Shown: positions 27,783 through 37,290, numbered from the stretch's first letter. The stretch: 64,000 nucleotides of DNA from Betaproteobacteria bacterium (GCA_013298765.1 JAAFJA010000004.1:62001-126000), one strand, 5' to 3'. Numbers and translations are program-made. Notes: generated by a model not told the origin, from the letters alone.

Positions 27783-27947
27783 GGAAACACTGAATAAGTC
27801 TGCGTGATGCGGTGCGCGGCGGATTGAGATGAACTGGAAGCTCAAAATTCTGAGGCATAGCGGGGCTATGTTGAAGAATTTTGGGGTTTCAGATCGCCCA
27901 ACTCCGACGATGCGATGCTCGCGCATGACTTGTTCAGCGTTTCCCTA
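27780..27947. mobile_element. MITE-like palindromic element flanked by TA
   Basis: The 164-bp core runs from GGGAAACACTGAATAAGTC to GACTTGTTCAGCGTTTCCC and is flanked by TA on both sides. The inverted repeat continues imperfectly through the whole element: AAAATTCT on the left pairs with AGAATTTT on the right. The centre is CATAGC-GGG-GCTATG (27856-27870). It has no coding capacity. TA flanks fit target duplication by an IS630/Tc1-like or some IS5-family transposases, which is inference. Related ends occur near 6138 and 13311. Confidence 0.7.
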
Positions 27948-27965
27948 ATCAATTGCGACACAAAC

Positions 27966-27993
27966 AAAAAACGGCCCGAGGGCCGTTTTTTAT
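27966..27993. terminator. Bidirectional rho-independent terminator
   Basis: AAAAA followed by the stem ACGGCCC-GAG-GGCCGT and TTTTTTATT (27966-27993). A-rich and T-rich flanks allow it to stop transcription from both sides. It sits between the convergent FAD-oxidase gene and the redoxin gene. The rest of the spacer to 28138 holds nothing recognisable. Confidence 0.88.
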
Positions 27994-28138
27994 TCTGGCT
28001 AGCAAAGATTTCTGCACAACGTAGCGAGCGCCCCTCCGGCGAGGCGTAAGCCCTCAGAATGCGCGTCGCGCTTTAGTACTTCAGAATCCTAGACGCCATC
28101 AGCGACGCAGCCGGCGCGCAGTAGTCATACAGCGGTCG

Positions 28139-28738
28139 TTAGTTGTACTTGATGCTGCAACCGTAGGGCGTTGCTGTAGAAACCGACACTGGTTTTCCGG
28201 CCATCGATTCATCGAGCGCGGCACGAACGAAGTTTTTCGCCGTTTTCACATCGGCGGGATTGGCGCTGCGTTTGTCGTCGATGCCGCCCGCAAACACCAG
28301 TTTGCCCGTGGGATCGATGACGTACATGTGCGGCGTGGTTTTCGCTTGATAGCTCTTGCCGACCGTGCCGCTCTCGTCCATGAGCAAACCGGTGGGTGCA
28401 GCCTTCCATTCGCCGATCATTTTTGAAGACAGCGCAGCCGGTGCCATGTAATCCTGATGCGACTTCGCGGTACTGTTCACTGCGAGCCACACGACGTTTT
28501 TGGCAGTCTTGTCTTTCTGCAGCGTTTGCATGTTGTTCGAGCCGTAGTGTTTCACCACGAACGGGCAATTTGGATTTGTCCATTCGAGCACGACATGCTT
28601 GCCCTTGAAATCGGAGAGTTTGACCGCTTTGCCGTTCACATCCGTGAGTGTGAAGTCGGGCGCGGCTTGGCCAACGGTGGCCGCGTTTGCAGCCGCAAAC
28701 GCGAGCGATGCCGCGATAAGTGTGAGGGTGCGTTTCAT
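28139..28738 (-). CDS. Exported redoxin/thioredoxin-like protein
   Basis: A 199-residue protein with a signal peptide (cleaved near AANA-A). The redoxin fold shows the motif WTNPNCPFVVKHY in place of CxxC, so only one Cys sits at the active-site position. A second conserved Cys lies near the C-terminus (PYGCSIKYN). This one-Cys-plus-tail arrangement, seen in this AhpC/TSA-related family, suggests peroxidase-like rather than disulfide-isomerase chemistry in the periplasm. The ATG at 28738 is used; the longer frame from 28786 would destroy the signal peptide. It is followed by convergent sequence and preceded, about 140 nt away, by the DsbD-like gene on the same strand, so both may act in one periplasmic thiol pathway. 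Confidence 0.88.
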   Translation of the reverse strand: MKRTLTLIAASLAFAAANAATVGQAAPDFTLTDVNGKAVKLSDFKGKHVVLEWTNPNCPFVVKHYGSNNMQTLQKDKTAKNVVWLAVNSTAKSHQDYMAPAALSSKMIGEWKAAPTGLLMDESGTVGKSYQAKTTPHMYVIDPTGKLVFAGGIDDKRSANPADVKTAKNFVRAALDESMAGKPVSVSTATPYGCSIKYN

Positions 28739-28881
28739 GGTGATTCCTTCAAGACAGACCAAGGGAGTTTTGTCGCAGGTACGCACTTTCCGAAAAGATC
28801 AGTTTTAACGCGCGGGAAAAACGTCTTTGGTCGGTAGCGCACATCTGTAACAAGTTAGGGAAACGCGCGAACGCGTGGCCC

Positions 28882-31101
28882 CTACAAACGAGCGATAGTT
28901 GTTGTGACAATGCCCACCGTCAACAGTTCGGGCAGCAGTTCTACGGGTTTGCCCGGGGCGTGCAAGGCATACACCGGCACGCCTGAGCGGTTCATTTGTT
29001 TGAGCGCTTGGGTGATGCGCTCATCGCGGTTGGTCCAGTCGGCGCGCATCAAGACCACGTTTTTCTGCGCGAACGCTTTTTGAACATCGTCGCGGGTAAG
29101 CACAAAGCGCTTATTCGCCTGACAACTCACGCACCAAGCCGCCGTGAAATCAACAAACACGGACTTGCCCTCTGCGTTGAGCTTCGCGATTTCTTCCGGA
29201 TTCCAAGGCTTCCACTGCGCGCTGCTGGCTGAGGTTGCGCTGGCTGCGCTCACTGCGTTGCTTGCCTCCACCATCGCAGTCGAGGGCCATGCGAGCACCA
29301 CGGCGAGCGCCGCCGCAAGCGCGCCCGCCATGCGTGCCCGTGCGCGCACGGAGCCGAGCAACCACGCACCGAATGCAATCCCAACCAAGCCCACGAGCGC
29401 AATCGCAGCGCCATCAATCGTGGCTTGTTGTGCAATCACCCAAATGAGCCAGACAACGGTCAAGAACATCGGAAACGCGAGCACTTGCTTAAAGGTAATC
29501 ATCCACGGCCCAGGTCGCGGCAAGCGATCAAGCCACTTCGGAAACCAAGCGAGGATCACGTAGGGCAGCGCCATGCCAACACCGAGCGCTGCGAATACGA
29601 TGAGCGCCGCGAGCGCGCTTTGGGTGAGCGCAAATCCGAGTGCTGCGCCCATGAACGGTGCGGTACACGGGCTCGCCGCGATCACCGCGAGCACGCCCGA
29701 GAAAAACGCATCAACGCCTGGATTTTTCGCAGTGAAGCTCAACAGCGACGACGGCGCCATCGTGCCAACTTCGAACGCGCCCATGAGATTGAGCCCGATC
29801 AAGAAAAAGATCACGGCGAGCACCCACACGACGCCGGGGTTCTGCAATTGAAATCCCCAGCCCACGGCGCTTCCCGCCCCCTTGAGCGCGAGTAGTGCGC
29901 CCGCAAGCGCCAGAAAAGAAACGACAACGCCAATCGCGTAGAAGAGCCCATGCGCGCGCATCGCGCCACGTCGCTCGACCGCAGAATGCCCTTGGCCCGC
30001 ATGCTGCGCAAACGAGAGAATCTTGAGCGAGAGCACCGGGAAGACGCAGGGCATCAAATTCAAGATCATGCCGCCGACGAATGCGAACGCAATCGCAGCC
30101 AAAAGCGACATGCCACCGCTAGCGCCGGCCGCTACACCCGCTCCGGGCGCTGCTACGTCGCTCGCCGGAGCGTCTTTTGAAGCGTCCGCTAATAGCGTGT
30201 AGCCCTGTATTGATTGGGGCTCAGCTAGAGTTTTTGTTGTTACTGATACAAAACCGAATTTAGCACTTGCCCCGATAGATTCTGGGGAAGAGACGACGAG
30301 CTTAAAGTTTTCTGGCACTTTCGCGCCATCGACCAAGCGCAGCATCGCGCCAAAGGGAAAGTTCGCGTCGTTCGTCGAATACACGCGCTGCGCCGCGGGT
30401 TCGGTGATCTGTTCGACCTCTGGGAACACGTCGAACTTAGACATCTTCGGCGCGCCCGCTGCCGGTTTGAGCGCTATCCACATCTCGCGACCACTCACTC
30501 GCGCCTCGCCACTCCAGCCGGAGAGTGCGGCGGGAATTCGCGCCTCTACGCCCGCCCACGCTTTTGCATCACGCTTTTGCGCCGTCGCCGCGACCGGCAG
30601 GGTGAGCGAAACTTCGCCGTCTTCAGGAATGCAAACGTCTTTACAGACCAGCCACTCCGCCTTACCCTTGATCGTGATTTCGCTTCCCGCGGCGGCAGCT
30701 GCGGGGATCGTTACCGACGCCGGAAGGATGACTTCATTCTCATACCCGAAATTGACCAAAGGCCCCGTGCGCAAACGCTGCGGCGCGGGCCAATCAAACT
30801 CAGACACAGTCACGCCCGCAGGCAGCGCCCACGTCACCTTGGTGGGATAGCCAGAATCGCCCGGATTCTTCCAATAGGTGTGCCAATGCGTCGCGTGTTT
30901 GATCGAAAGGCCAATGCGCGAAGTTTGTCCGGGTACGAGCGCCGTGTCAGCGGAAACCAATTCGACTTCTGCATGCGGCGTTTTGATCGGGGCCGCGTTC
31001 GCCGTGAATGACGCTAGTGCGAGCGCAAGAGCGGCCGTCGTTTGAACGACTGAAAACGCAAACTTCAGAGCGCGGGAAAAAGGTTGGATCACGGTAGCCA
31101 A
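28882..31101 (-). CDS. DsbD/ScsB-like thiol:disulfide interchange protein
   Basis: About 739 residues. A signal peptide (ending NAA-P) precedes a periplasmic ScsB/DsbD-like N-terminal domain with THWHTYWKNPGDSGYP and CKDVCIPEDG. Then come eight membrane helices of the CcdA/DsbD type, with Cys in NLMPCVFPVLS and AASPCTAPFMG. A C-terminal thioredoxin domain has WCVSC. Such proteins carry electrons from cytoplasmic thioredoxin across the membrane to periplasmic thiol proteins. The downstream redoxin gene is a likely client. The start is uncertain: the frame opens with TTG 31101 and a GTG follows at 31092; neither has a clear ribosome binding site. A GACGCAGATT-type repeat lies immediately upstream, in the spacer shared with divergent leuS. 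Confidence 0.9.
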   Translation of the reverse strand: MATVIQPFSRALKFAFSVVQTTAALALALASFTANAAPIKTPHAEVELVSADTALVPGQTSRIGLSIKHATHWHTYWKNPGDSGYPTKVTWALPAGVTVSEFDWPAPQRLRTGPLVNFGYENEVILPASVTIPAAAAAGSEITIKGKAEWLVCKDVCIPEDGEVSLTLPVAATAQKRDAKAWAGVEARIPAALSGWSGEARVSGREMWIALKPAAGAPKMSKFDVFPEVEQITEPAAQRVYSTNDANFPFGAMLRLVDGAKVPENFKLVVSSPESIGASAKFGFVSVTTKTLAEPQSIQGYTLLADASKDAPASDVAAPGAGVAAGASGGMSLLAAIAFAFVGGMILNLMPCVFPVLSLKILSFAQHAGQGHSAVERRGAMRAHGLFYAIGVVVSFLALAGALLALKGAGSAVGWGFQLQNPGVVWVLAVIFFLIGLNLMGAFEVGTMAPSSLLSFTAKNPGVDAFFSGVLAVIAASPCTAPFMGAALGFALTQSALAALIVFAALGVGMALPYVILAWFPKWLDRLPRPGPWMITFKQVLAFPMFLTVVWLIWVIAQQATIDGAAIALVGLVGIAFGAWLLGSVRARARMAGALAAALAVVLAWPSTAMVEASNAVSAASATSASSAQWKPWNPEEIAKLNAEGKSVFVDFTAAWCVSCQANKRFVLTRDDVQKAFAQKNVVLMRADWTNRDERITQALKQMNRSGVPVYALHAPGKPVELLPELLTVGIVTTTIARL

Positions 31102-31110
31102 GGAATTATT

Positions 31111-31205
31111 TTTTGACGCAGATTGACACGGATTACACGCAGATTGACGCAGATTTCTTCGACGCCTTCATTAGGACAAAACTAGTGCAAATCTGCACCA
31201 GAGAA
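31111..31205. repeat. GACGCAGATT-type repeat, copy 1 (partial)
   Basis: TTTTTTGACGCAGATT is followed by three more degenerate units (GACACGGATT, ACACGCAGATT, GACGCAGATT), spaced 10-12 nt apart. After a gap, GTGCAAATCTGCACCAG remains of the inverted right arm. It lies between the DsbD-like gene and leuS, which diverge. Fuller copies are at 46977 and 52517. Confidence 0.7.
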
Positions 31206-31348
31206 ATTTTCGAAATCGCAAGGAGGATAGAGATCGCTCTAGGGCTCGTTTAGTTCCGCCGACCCTGCGCCTCAAAACCTTACAATTCAAGGGTTTATCG
31301 CTAATTTTAGTGAGCTGCGGCAGCGTCGCTCGCCCGCGTTTCCCCGAC

Positions 31349-33976
31349 ATGGAATCTCAATACCACCATAAGACGGTCGAATCGGCCGCACAAACCCATT
31401 GGTCCGAGATCGACGCCTACAGGTCGATTGAGAATGACCCACGTTTCCCGAAAGGCAAGTATTACGCCTGCTCGATGCTGCCGTATCCGTCCGGCAAGCT
31501 GCACATGGGTCACGTTCGCAATTACACGATCAACGACATGCTAGTTCGCTACAAGCGGATGCAGGGTTACAACGTGTTGATGCCGATGGGTTGGGATGCG
31601 TTCGGTTTACCCGCCGAGAACGCCGCGATGAAAGCGAAAGTCGCGCCTGCGGCGTGGACGTACAAAAACATCGAAGTGATGAAAGCGCAATGCCAAGCAT
31701 TGGGCTTGGCATTCGATTGGTCCCGCGAGCTCGCAACCTGCGACCCGGCGTATTACAAGTGGAACCAGTGGTTCTTCTTGAAAATGTTGGAGAACGGTCT
31801 TGCGTATCGCAAAACGCAAATCGTGAACTGGGATCCGATCGATCAAACCGTGCTCGCCAATGAGCAAGTGATCGATGGTCGTGGCTGGCGCTCAGGCGCG
31901 CTCGTGGAGAAGCGCGAGATTCCGGGCTACTACTTGAACATCACCAAGTACGCCGAGGAATTGCTCGACGCAACGCTGCACAAATTGCCCGGCTGGTCAG
32001 AGCGCTTGCGCTTGATTCAAGAAAACTGGATCGGCAAATCGGAGGGCGTGCGCTTCGCGTTTCCGCACGACATTAAAGACGCCGACGGCAAGCTCGTGCA
32101 AGACGGCAAGATGTACGTCTTCACCACGCGCGCTGACACCATCATGGGTGTCACCTTTGTGGCAGTCGCCCCTGAACATCCGCTCGCGATCCGCGCAGGG
32201 CAATTGAACCCTGCGCTCGCGCCGAAGATCGATGCGTTGAAACTCGGCGGCACGACGGAGGCTGAACTCGCGCTCAAGGAAAAAGAAGGTGTTGCCACCG
32301 GCTTATTCGTGACGCATCCGCTCACCGGTGAGAAGATCGAAGTCTGGGTCGGTAACTATGTGCTCATCACCTACGGCGATGGTGCTGTGATGGGTGTGCC
32401 GGGTCACGACGAGCGCGATTTCGCGTTCGCTAAAAAATATAGTTTGCCGATCAAGCAAGTGGTCGCGCTCGGAACTCACGCGTTCAGTACCGATGCCTGG
32501 CAGGAGTGGTACGGCAACAAAGGGGATGGCGTCGCCGTGAACAGCGGCAAGTACGACGGCCTCAAATTCAAGGATTGCGTCGATGCGGTCGCCGCCGATC
32601 TCGCCGCAAAAGGCCTCGGCGAAAAGAAAACCACCTTCCGTCTTCGCGATTGGGGCATCTCGCGTCAACGCTACTGGGGCACACCGATCCCGGTCATTCA
32701 CTGCCATGACTGCGGCGTGGTTCCGGTACCCGAAAAAGATCTGCCGGTCGTACTGCCCGAGCATCACATCCCAGATGGCAGCGGCAGCCCGCTCAAGCAC
32801 GACGCAGCCTTCATCAACTGCGCATGTCCGAAATGCGGCAAGCCCGCGCGGCGCGAAACCGACACCATGGATACCTTCGTCGATTCGGCGTGGTACTACA
32901 TGCGCTACGCGTCGGCGAACGCTGAGACGATGGTCGATGCACGTAACGATTACTGGATGCCGATGGATCAATACATCGGCGGCATCGAACATGCCGTGTT
33001 GCATTTGCTCTACGCGCGCTTCTGGACGAAAGCGATGCGCGACATGGGCTTGCTCAATTTCGATGAGCCGTTCAAACGCATGACCAACCACGGCATGCTC
33101 TTGAATCACATTTTCTACACGCCTGGCAGCCATGGTGCGAAGAATTACGTCCCGCCAACGGATGTGAAGCTCACGCACGATGAAAAGGGCCACATCAACG
33201 GCGGCACACTCGACGATGGCACGCCCGTGCTCTACGGCGGCATCGGCAAGATGGGCAAGAGCGAGAGGAACGGCGTTGATCCGCAAGACTTGATCGATAA
33301 GTACGGCGCAGACACCGCGCGGCTCTATGTGATGTTTGTCGGCGGCCCGGAAGATGCAGCGGTGTGGTCTGATACGGCAGTGGAAGGCGCGATGCGCTTC
33401 TTGCGGCGCGTGTGGACGTATTGCGCTGATCGTTCGGCTGATATCGCGAGTGCCGGTGCGGTCGATGCCGCGACGCTTACTGCAGAACAAAAAGCCACGC
33501 GTTTCGAATTGCACAGTGCGCTCAAGCAATCGAATTTTGACTACGATCGTCAGCAGTACAACACCGTCGTTTCAGCGTCGATGAAGATGTTGAATGCCCT
33601 TGAAGCGGTGAAGCCTGGCGCGTGTCCGGCGCTCGCGCGCGAAGGCGCATCGATCCTTTTGCGAACGCTCGCGCCCGTGACACCACATATCACCTTCAAA
33701 TTGTGGAGTGATCTCGGATTTGAGAAAACCGACGGCGCACTGCTCGATACAAAATGGCCGCAGCCAGACGCAGCCGCGCTGATACAAGACGAGCTCAAAC
33801 TCGTGTTGCAGATCAACGGCAAAACCCGCGGCGAAATTGTTGTGCCTTCAAGCGCAGACAAAGCCGCGATCGAAGCGGCAGCCGCCGCGTCGTCAGAGGT
33901 TGCTAAGTTCGGCGAAGGTCGCGCGCCGAAAAAGATCATCGTGGTGCCTGGGCGCTTGGTGAACGTTGTTGTTTAG
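31349..33976 (+). CDS. leuS: Leucyl-tRNA synthetase
   Basis: About 875 residues from the ATG at 31349; the frame extends upstream to 31310 but the family N-terminus ([15 protein letters not shown]) fits this start. The class Ia HIGH motif is HMGH (residues 52-55). The CP1 editing domain shows [20 protein letters not shown] and [16 protein letters not shown], and a zinc-type insert is suggested by CACPKCGKP. The KMSKS loop reads KMGKS (634-638), with Gly in place of the first Ser and SERNG after it. The enzyme charges tRNA-Leu in the cytoplasm. It is the first gene of the leuS-lptE-holA group (17 and 13 nt gaps), a standard proteobacterial arrangement. Confidence 0.98.
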   Translation: MESQYHHKTVESAAQTHWSEIDAYRSIENDPRFPKGKYYACSMLPYPSGKLHMGHVRNYTINDMLVRYKRMQGYNVLMPMGWDAFGLPAENAAMKAKVAPAAWTYKNIEVMKAQCQALGLAFDWSRELATCDPAYYKWNQWFFLKMLENGLAYRKTQIVNWDPIDQTVLANEQVIDGRGWRSGALVEKREIPGYYLNITKYAEELLDATLHKLPGWSERLRLIQENWIGKSEGVRFAFPHDIKDADGKLVQDGKMYVFTTRADTIMGVTFVAVAPEHPLAIRAGQLNPALAPKIDALKLGGTTEAELALKEKEGVATGLFVTHPLTGEKIEVWVGNYVLITYGDGAVMGVPGHDERDFAFAKKYSLPIKQVVALGTHAFSTDAWQEWYGNKGDGVAVNSGKYDGLKFKDCVDAVAADLAAKGLGEKKTTFRLRDWGISRQRYWGTPIPVIHCHDCGVVPVPEKDLPVVLPEHHIPDGSGSPLKHDAAFINCACPKCGKPARRETDTMDTFVDSAWYYMRYASANAETMVDARNDYWMPMDQYIGGIEHAVLHLLYARFWTKAMRDMGLLNFDEPFKRMTNHGMLLNHIFYTPGSHGAKNYVPPTDVKLTHDEKGHINGGTLDDGTPVLYGGIGKMGKSERNGVDPQDLIDKYGADTARLYVMFVGGPEDAAVWSDTAVEGAMRFLRRVWTYCADRSADIASAGAVDAATLTAEQKATRFELHSALKQSNFDYDRQQYNTVVSASMKMLNALEAVKPGACPALAREGASILLRTLAPVTPHITFKLWSDLGFEKTDGALLDTKWPQPDAAALIQDELKLVLQINGKTRGEIVVPSSADKAAIEAAAAASSEVAKFGEGRAPKKIIVVPGRLVNVVV

Positions 33977-33993
33977 AAAGTGAGCAGTGAATA

Positions 33994-34542
33994 GTGAGCA
34001 ATGAACAGACTTCTTTTCTTCGACGCATTGCCCGTCACTCATCACTCGTCACCGCCGTCATCGCCTGCATGATGGTTGCGTCCTGCGGTTTTCAGCTGCG
34101 CGGCGCGGGATCGTATGAATTTAAGTCGGTTCATGTTCAAGCGCCAACGAGCGCTGCGCTCGGCGGCCCCAGTGCGCCGGTCGTGCCCGACGTTGTCGAA
34201 GGGCTCCTGCGCAGCGGCATCACGGTAAAGCCCAAAATTGAAGAGGCTGACTTTTCAATTCGCTTTCTGCAAGTCACTTTTGATAAGCGAGTGCTTTCGC
34301 TCTCTGGGAGTGGACGTGCCCGTGAGTTCGAATTGGAATACAGAATTCTTTATGAATTTGTAGACGCTCGCCAGAAAACGTGGGGGCAACCGGGCGAAAT
34401 CACGATTCGTCGAGATTTCTCTTATTCAGAGTCTCAGGCCCTAGCGAAAGAGGCGGAAGAGCGACAGCTGATTCGCGATATGCAGCAGGATGCAGCGAGC
34501 CAAATCCTGCGTCGCTTGCTGTCGGTGAAGCGTCCTGCCTGA
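33994..34542 (+). CDS. lptE: LPS-assembly lipoprotein LptE
   Basis: A 182-residue lipoprotein. The lipobox VASC ends at Cys31, followed directly by GFQLRGAG, the conserved LptE start of the mature protein. LptE sits in the outer membrane as a plug inside the LptD barrel and helps insert lipopolysaccharide. The middle part shows the beta-strand region FSIRFLQVTFDKRVLSLSG. The start is a GTG at 33994. It lies 17 nt after leuS and 13 nt before holA, the usual order, so all three are probably one operon. Confidence 0.93.
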   Translation: MSNEQTSFLRRIARHSSLVTAVIACMMVASCGFQLRGAGSYEFKSVHVQAPTSAALGGPSAPVVPDVVEGLLRSGITVKPKIEEADFSIRFLQVTFDKRVLSLSGSGRAREFELEYRILYEFVDARQKTWGQPGEITIRRDFSYSESQALAKEAEERQLIRDMQQDAASQILRRLLSVKRPA

Positions 34543-34555
34543 TGGCAGCTGAGGC

Positions 34556-35521
34556 ATGAAGACCCTCTACCTCATCCACGGCGATGAGCTGATTACGAAG
34601 ATTGAAGCGGCGGACGCGATCCGCGAAGACGCGCGCAAGGCGGGTTACAGCGAGCGCGATCATTACGTCGTCGATTCGCAGCATTTCGACTGGTCGAAAG
34701 TCACCGACGCCAGTGACAATCTCTCGCTCTTTGCCACACTTCGCATCGTTGAAATCACGATCAACACTGCGAAGCCATCGGCCGATGCGTGCGCTTTTTT
34801 TGAAAGCTCAGCGAAAGATCCTGCGCCTGACACGCTCTATCTTTTTAACGTGCCGAAGCTTGATCGCTCAGCGACAGAGAGCGCATGGTTTGCTGCGTGC
34901 TCGCGCTCAGGTGATGTGATCGCTGCGCCGCTCGTTGAACGCGAACAGTTGCCTGGCTGGATCGGAAAACGCCTTAAGAAGTACGGCTTCGAGGCAACGC
35001 GTGATGTAGTCGATTTTCTGTGTGAGCGATGCGAGGGGAACTTGCTGGCTGCCAAGCAGGAAATCGAAAAACTCTCGCTTCTGTTGCCGAAAGGCGAACT
35101 GAAAGTGGAAGACCTGGTTGCCGCAGTGGCAGACGTAGCTCGGTATGACCCGAATGAACTCTCCGAATCATTCCTGCGGGGTGACCTCGCGCGCTACTCG
35201 CGCGTGCTGGAAGGGCTTCATGCCGAAGGCGAGCAAGCGCCACGTCTATCGTGGATGATTTCTGAAGATGTTCACGCGCTCGCGCACATTTTTCTCGCAA
35301 GGCGTCAGGGCGTGCCCGTTGCTCAAGCGCTCCGCAATGCGCGTGTCTGGGGCAAACGACAAAAAGCGATGGAACACGCGACGAGTGTGATTGCGCCGCA
35401 GCGCATCGCGGCATTGCTCAAGCGCTGCGCAACGCTTGACGCGCAAAGTAAGGGGCAAGCCGCTGGCGACGCGTGGCTCACACTCGGTTCGATGGCGGCG
35501 TTTGCGCACGGTGAGCTGTAG
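34556..35521 (+). CDS. holA: DNA polymerase III subunit delta
   Basis: A 321-residue clamp-loader subunit. The start MKTLYLIHGDELITKIEAAD, the middle DFLCERCEGNLLAAKQEIEKLSLL and the C-terminal collar helices (DAWLTLGSMAAFAHGEL) match HolA. The delta subunit wrenches the beta clamp open during loading on primed DNA. It is the last gene of the leuS-lptE-holA operon. Its TAG stop codon (35519-35521) is embedded in the left arm of the inverted-repeat element that separates it from convergent rsmE. Confidence 0.95.
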   Translation: MKTLYLIHGDELITKIEAADAIREDARKAGYSERDHYVVDSQHFDWSKVTDASDNLSLFATLRIVEITINTAKPSADACAFFESSAKDPAPDTLYLFNVPKLDRSATESAWFAACSRSGDVIAAPLVEREQLPGWIGKRLKKYGFEATRDVVDFLCERCEGNLLAAKQEIEKLSLLLPKGELKVEDLVAAVADVARYDPNELSESFLRGDLARYSRVLEGLHAEGEQAPRLSWMISEDVHALAHIFLARRQGVPVAQALRNARVWGKRQKAMEHATSVIAPQRIAALLKRCATLDAQSKGQAAGDAWLTLGSMAAFAHGEL

Positions 35522-35619
35522 GGTGCGATCCCATCGCACCTCGTGAGTGTTACGCGCAGCGTGACTCTTCAATCGTCGCTGGCTCGTATCAATATGGGTG
35601 CGATAGGATCGCACCCTAC
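35518..35619. repeat. Inverted-repeat element between holA and rsmE
   Basis: A 102-nt element with perfect 13-nt ends GTAGGGTGCGATC and GATCGCACCCTAC. Each end carries an inner CATCGCACC or GGTGCGATAG partner, so each also folds into a local hairpin. The TAG in the left end is the holA stop. The CTA in the right end is the complement of the rsmE stop at 35616-35618. The element may also terminate transcription from both sides. Confidence 0.75.
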
Positions 35620-36308
35620 GATAACTTCACAACCGCCGCAATCGCTGCCGTCTCAGCGCGCAGCACCGTTTGCCCAACGCGTAATCGATGCTCGCAGTTC
35701 TCACGCAAAAGCGCGAGCTCGTTCGGAGAGAACCCGCCTTCGGGGCCAACGAAAATGACACTCGGTACATCTGGGGCCGCGAACGCAATCGACAGCTCGC
35801 CTTCGGCGTCCATCAACACTTGCCGGGTTGCGCCCTGCGAATCCATCGCTTGAGCCAAACTTATCGGTGCCGACACGCTGGGAAGTTGATTGCGCCCACA
35901 CTGTTCGCAGGCTGCGATCACCACGCCGCGCCAATGCGCAACACGCTTCTCAATGTCGCCGGGAATGCGTTGCGAGCGCTCTGTGTAGAGCGGTTGAATC
36001 GCGGCAACACCCAGCTCGGTCGCTTTTTGAATCAGCCAATCGAAGCGGTCGTTAGCGATCAATCCGACGCAGAGCGTGAGCTTTCGCGCGAGTTCTCGTT
36101 CGATCAAAACGCGATGCGCCGTCTCAGCGACGATATCGCGCTTGCCGATCTCAACAATCGTTGCAGGCACTTCTCCACCCGCACCGTCAAACAACGTGAT
36201 CGAATCAGCCTCGCGCAAGCGAACTACGCGCACATGCTGAGCGATGCGGGTATCGAGCACAATGCGCGCGCCTTCGACGATGGGTATTTCGGAAAAAAAG
36301 CGAGGCAT
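35616..36308 (-). CDS. rsmE: 16S rRNA (uracil(1498)-N3)-methyltransferase
   Basis: A 230-residue SPOUT-class methyltransferase. The N-terminal PUA-like part starts MPRFFSEIP and contains HVRVVRLREADSITLFDG. The C-terminal trefoil knot shows IFVGPEGGFSPNEL and LRVGQTVLRAETA, the SAM-binding signatures of RsmE. It methylates U1498 of 16S rRNA in the decoding centre of the 30S subunit. It follows the alpha/beta-hydrolase gene by 3 nt on the same strand, suggesting cotranscription. Its stop codon lies in the right arm of the element at 35518-35619. Confidence 0.95.
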   Translation of the reverse strand: MPRFFSEIPIVEGARIVLDTRIAQHVRVVRLREADSITLFDGAGGEVPATIVEIGKRDIVAETAHRVLIERELARKLTLCVGLIANDRFDWLIQKATELGVAAIQPLYTERSQRIPGDIEKRVAHWRGVVIAACEQCGRNQLPSVSAPISLAQAMDSQGATRQVLMDAEGELSIAFAAPDVPSVIFVGPEGGFSPNELALLRENCEHRLRVGQTVLRAETAAIAAVVKLS

Positions 36309-36311
36309 GTG

Positions 36312-37112
36312 TCAACGAGTATTCGCAAATTCCCACATCGCCTTCAAGCACGCATCAGGCGCTTCTGAAAGCATCGAGTGTCCGGCCTCTTGAAGTCGAA
36401 CAACGCGCGCGCCATTGATCGCATCAATCGCCGCGCTCGCGGCTTTCGGCGGCGTCATCATGTCGCGTTCGCCCACGATGAAAAGCGTTGGTAGATTGAT
36501 CGACTTCGCGGCCTCAATACCATTCGTGTATGTTTTGCACGCATGCAAATCGTTGTGCAGCACGCCGCGCGCCATCCGACGCATCAGCGCGAGGTTCCCG
36601 CCGGGAAGCCAAGCGCCGGGAACTTTGTGATTATTCCCAAGCTGGGACGCGGGTGCGTACGACCAATCCACAATCATTTGCCGCGCCTTTTCTTCATGAT
36701 TGGCCGCCGCGTCGAGCAAGGCATCGCCGACGGCCATCGGAACCGCGGCGCCGATCATGCCGAGTTTCGCCACCACATCGGGGCGATCTGCGGCGAGCTG
36801 AAGCGCCGTGAGCGATCCCATACTATGACCAAACACGCACGCGCTCTTTATCTTGGTTTGATCGAGAAAAGCCGCAACGAAATTCGCGAGCGATTCGATA
36901 CTTGTACACAGCGCGCCCTCACTTTGGCCGTGGGCTGGCAAATCAAGCGCGAGCACGTTCCAGCCGTGATGCGCAAAGTATCGCGACTGCAATGCCCAAA
37001 CACTATGGTCGTTGGCTGCGCCGTGGACAAAAACGGCGGTGGGTTGGGTTTCGACGAGGGGCTTTGTACCTGTGTAGGCGTAGGCGACAGCGTTGTTAAC
37101 TTGGATTTTCAT
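36312..37112 (-). CDS. Alpha/beta-fold hydrolase
   Basis: A 266-residue cytoplasmic alpha/beta hydrolase without signal peptide. The oxyanion region is AVFVHGAANDHSVW, the nucleophile elbow GHSMGS, the acid Asp is in IVGERDMMTPP, and the His is in LQEAGHSMLSEAP, giving a full catalytic triad. Such enzymes hydrolyse esters, lactones or carbon-carbon bonds; the substrate is unknown. The start at the ATG at 37112 fits the N-terminal beta strand. It lies 3 nt before rsmE. A composite inverted repeat (37136-37267) lies just upstream. Confidence 0.88.
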   Translation of the reverse strand: MKIQVNNAVAYAYTGTKPLVETQPTAVFVHGAANDHSVWALQSRYFAHHGWNVLALDLPAHGQSEGALCTSIESLANFVAAFLDQTKIKSACVFGHSMGSLTALQLAADRPDVVAKLGMIGAAVPMAVGDALLDAAANHEEKARQMIVDWSYAPASQLGNNHKVPGAWLPGGNLALMRRMARGVLHNDLHACKTYTNGIEAAKSINLPTLFIVGERDMMTPPKAASAAIDAINGARVVRLQEAGHSMLSEAPDACLKAMWEFANTR

Positions 37113-37135
37113 ACTGCGGTTCCACTCGTAGGCTT

Positions 37136-37267
37136 GTCATTCCCGCGAAGGCGGGAACCCAGACCCTGAAACTCTTTGATGCGCGCTAACGAACGCGCGC
37201 TGCGAATCTGCCCGGTCTGGGTCCCCGCCCGAAGGTTTATCCCCGCGTAGGCGGGGACGGGGATGAC
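37136..37267. repeat. Composite GTCATTCCCGCG-type inverted repeat
   Basis: The left part GTCATTCCCGCGAAGGCGGG and the right part ending GCGGGGACGGGGATGAC are inverted relatives, each a hairpin in itself (CCCGC-GAAG-GCGGG and CCCCGC-GTA-GGCGGGG). Inside, CCCAGACC on the left pairs with GGTCTGGG on the right. This is the widely scattered proteobacterial intergenic repeat beginning GTCATTCCCGCG. It fills the spacer between metY and the hydrolase gene. Confidence 0.85.
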
Positions 37268-37290
37268 AGCAATGTGATTTCGTTGCAAAT

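Noticed and set aside
31111-31205. Iteron-like origin or CRISPR from the repeated GACGCAGATT units
   Set aside because: No rep gene or AT-rich unwinding region; the same units occur at 46977 and 52517 as inverted elements, which fits a dispersed repeat better.
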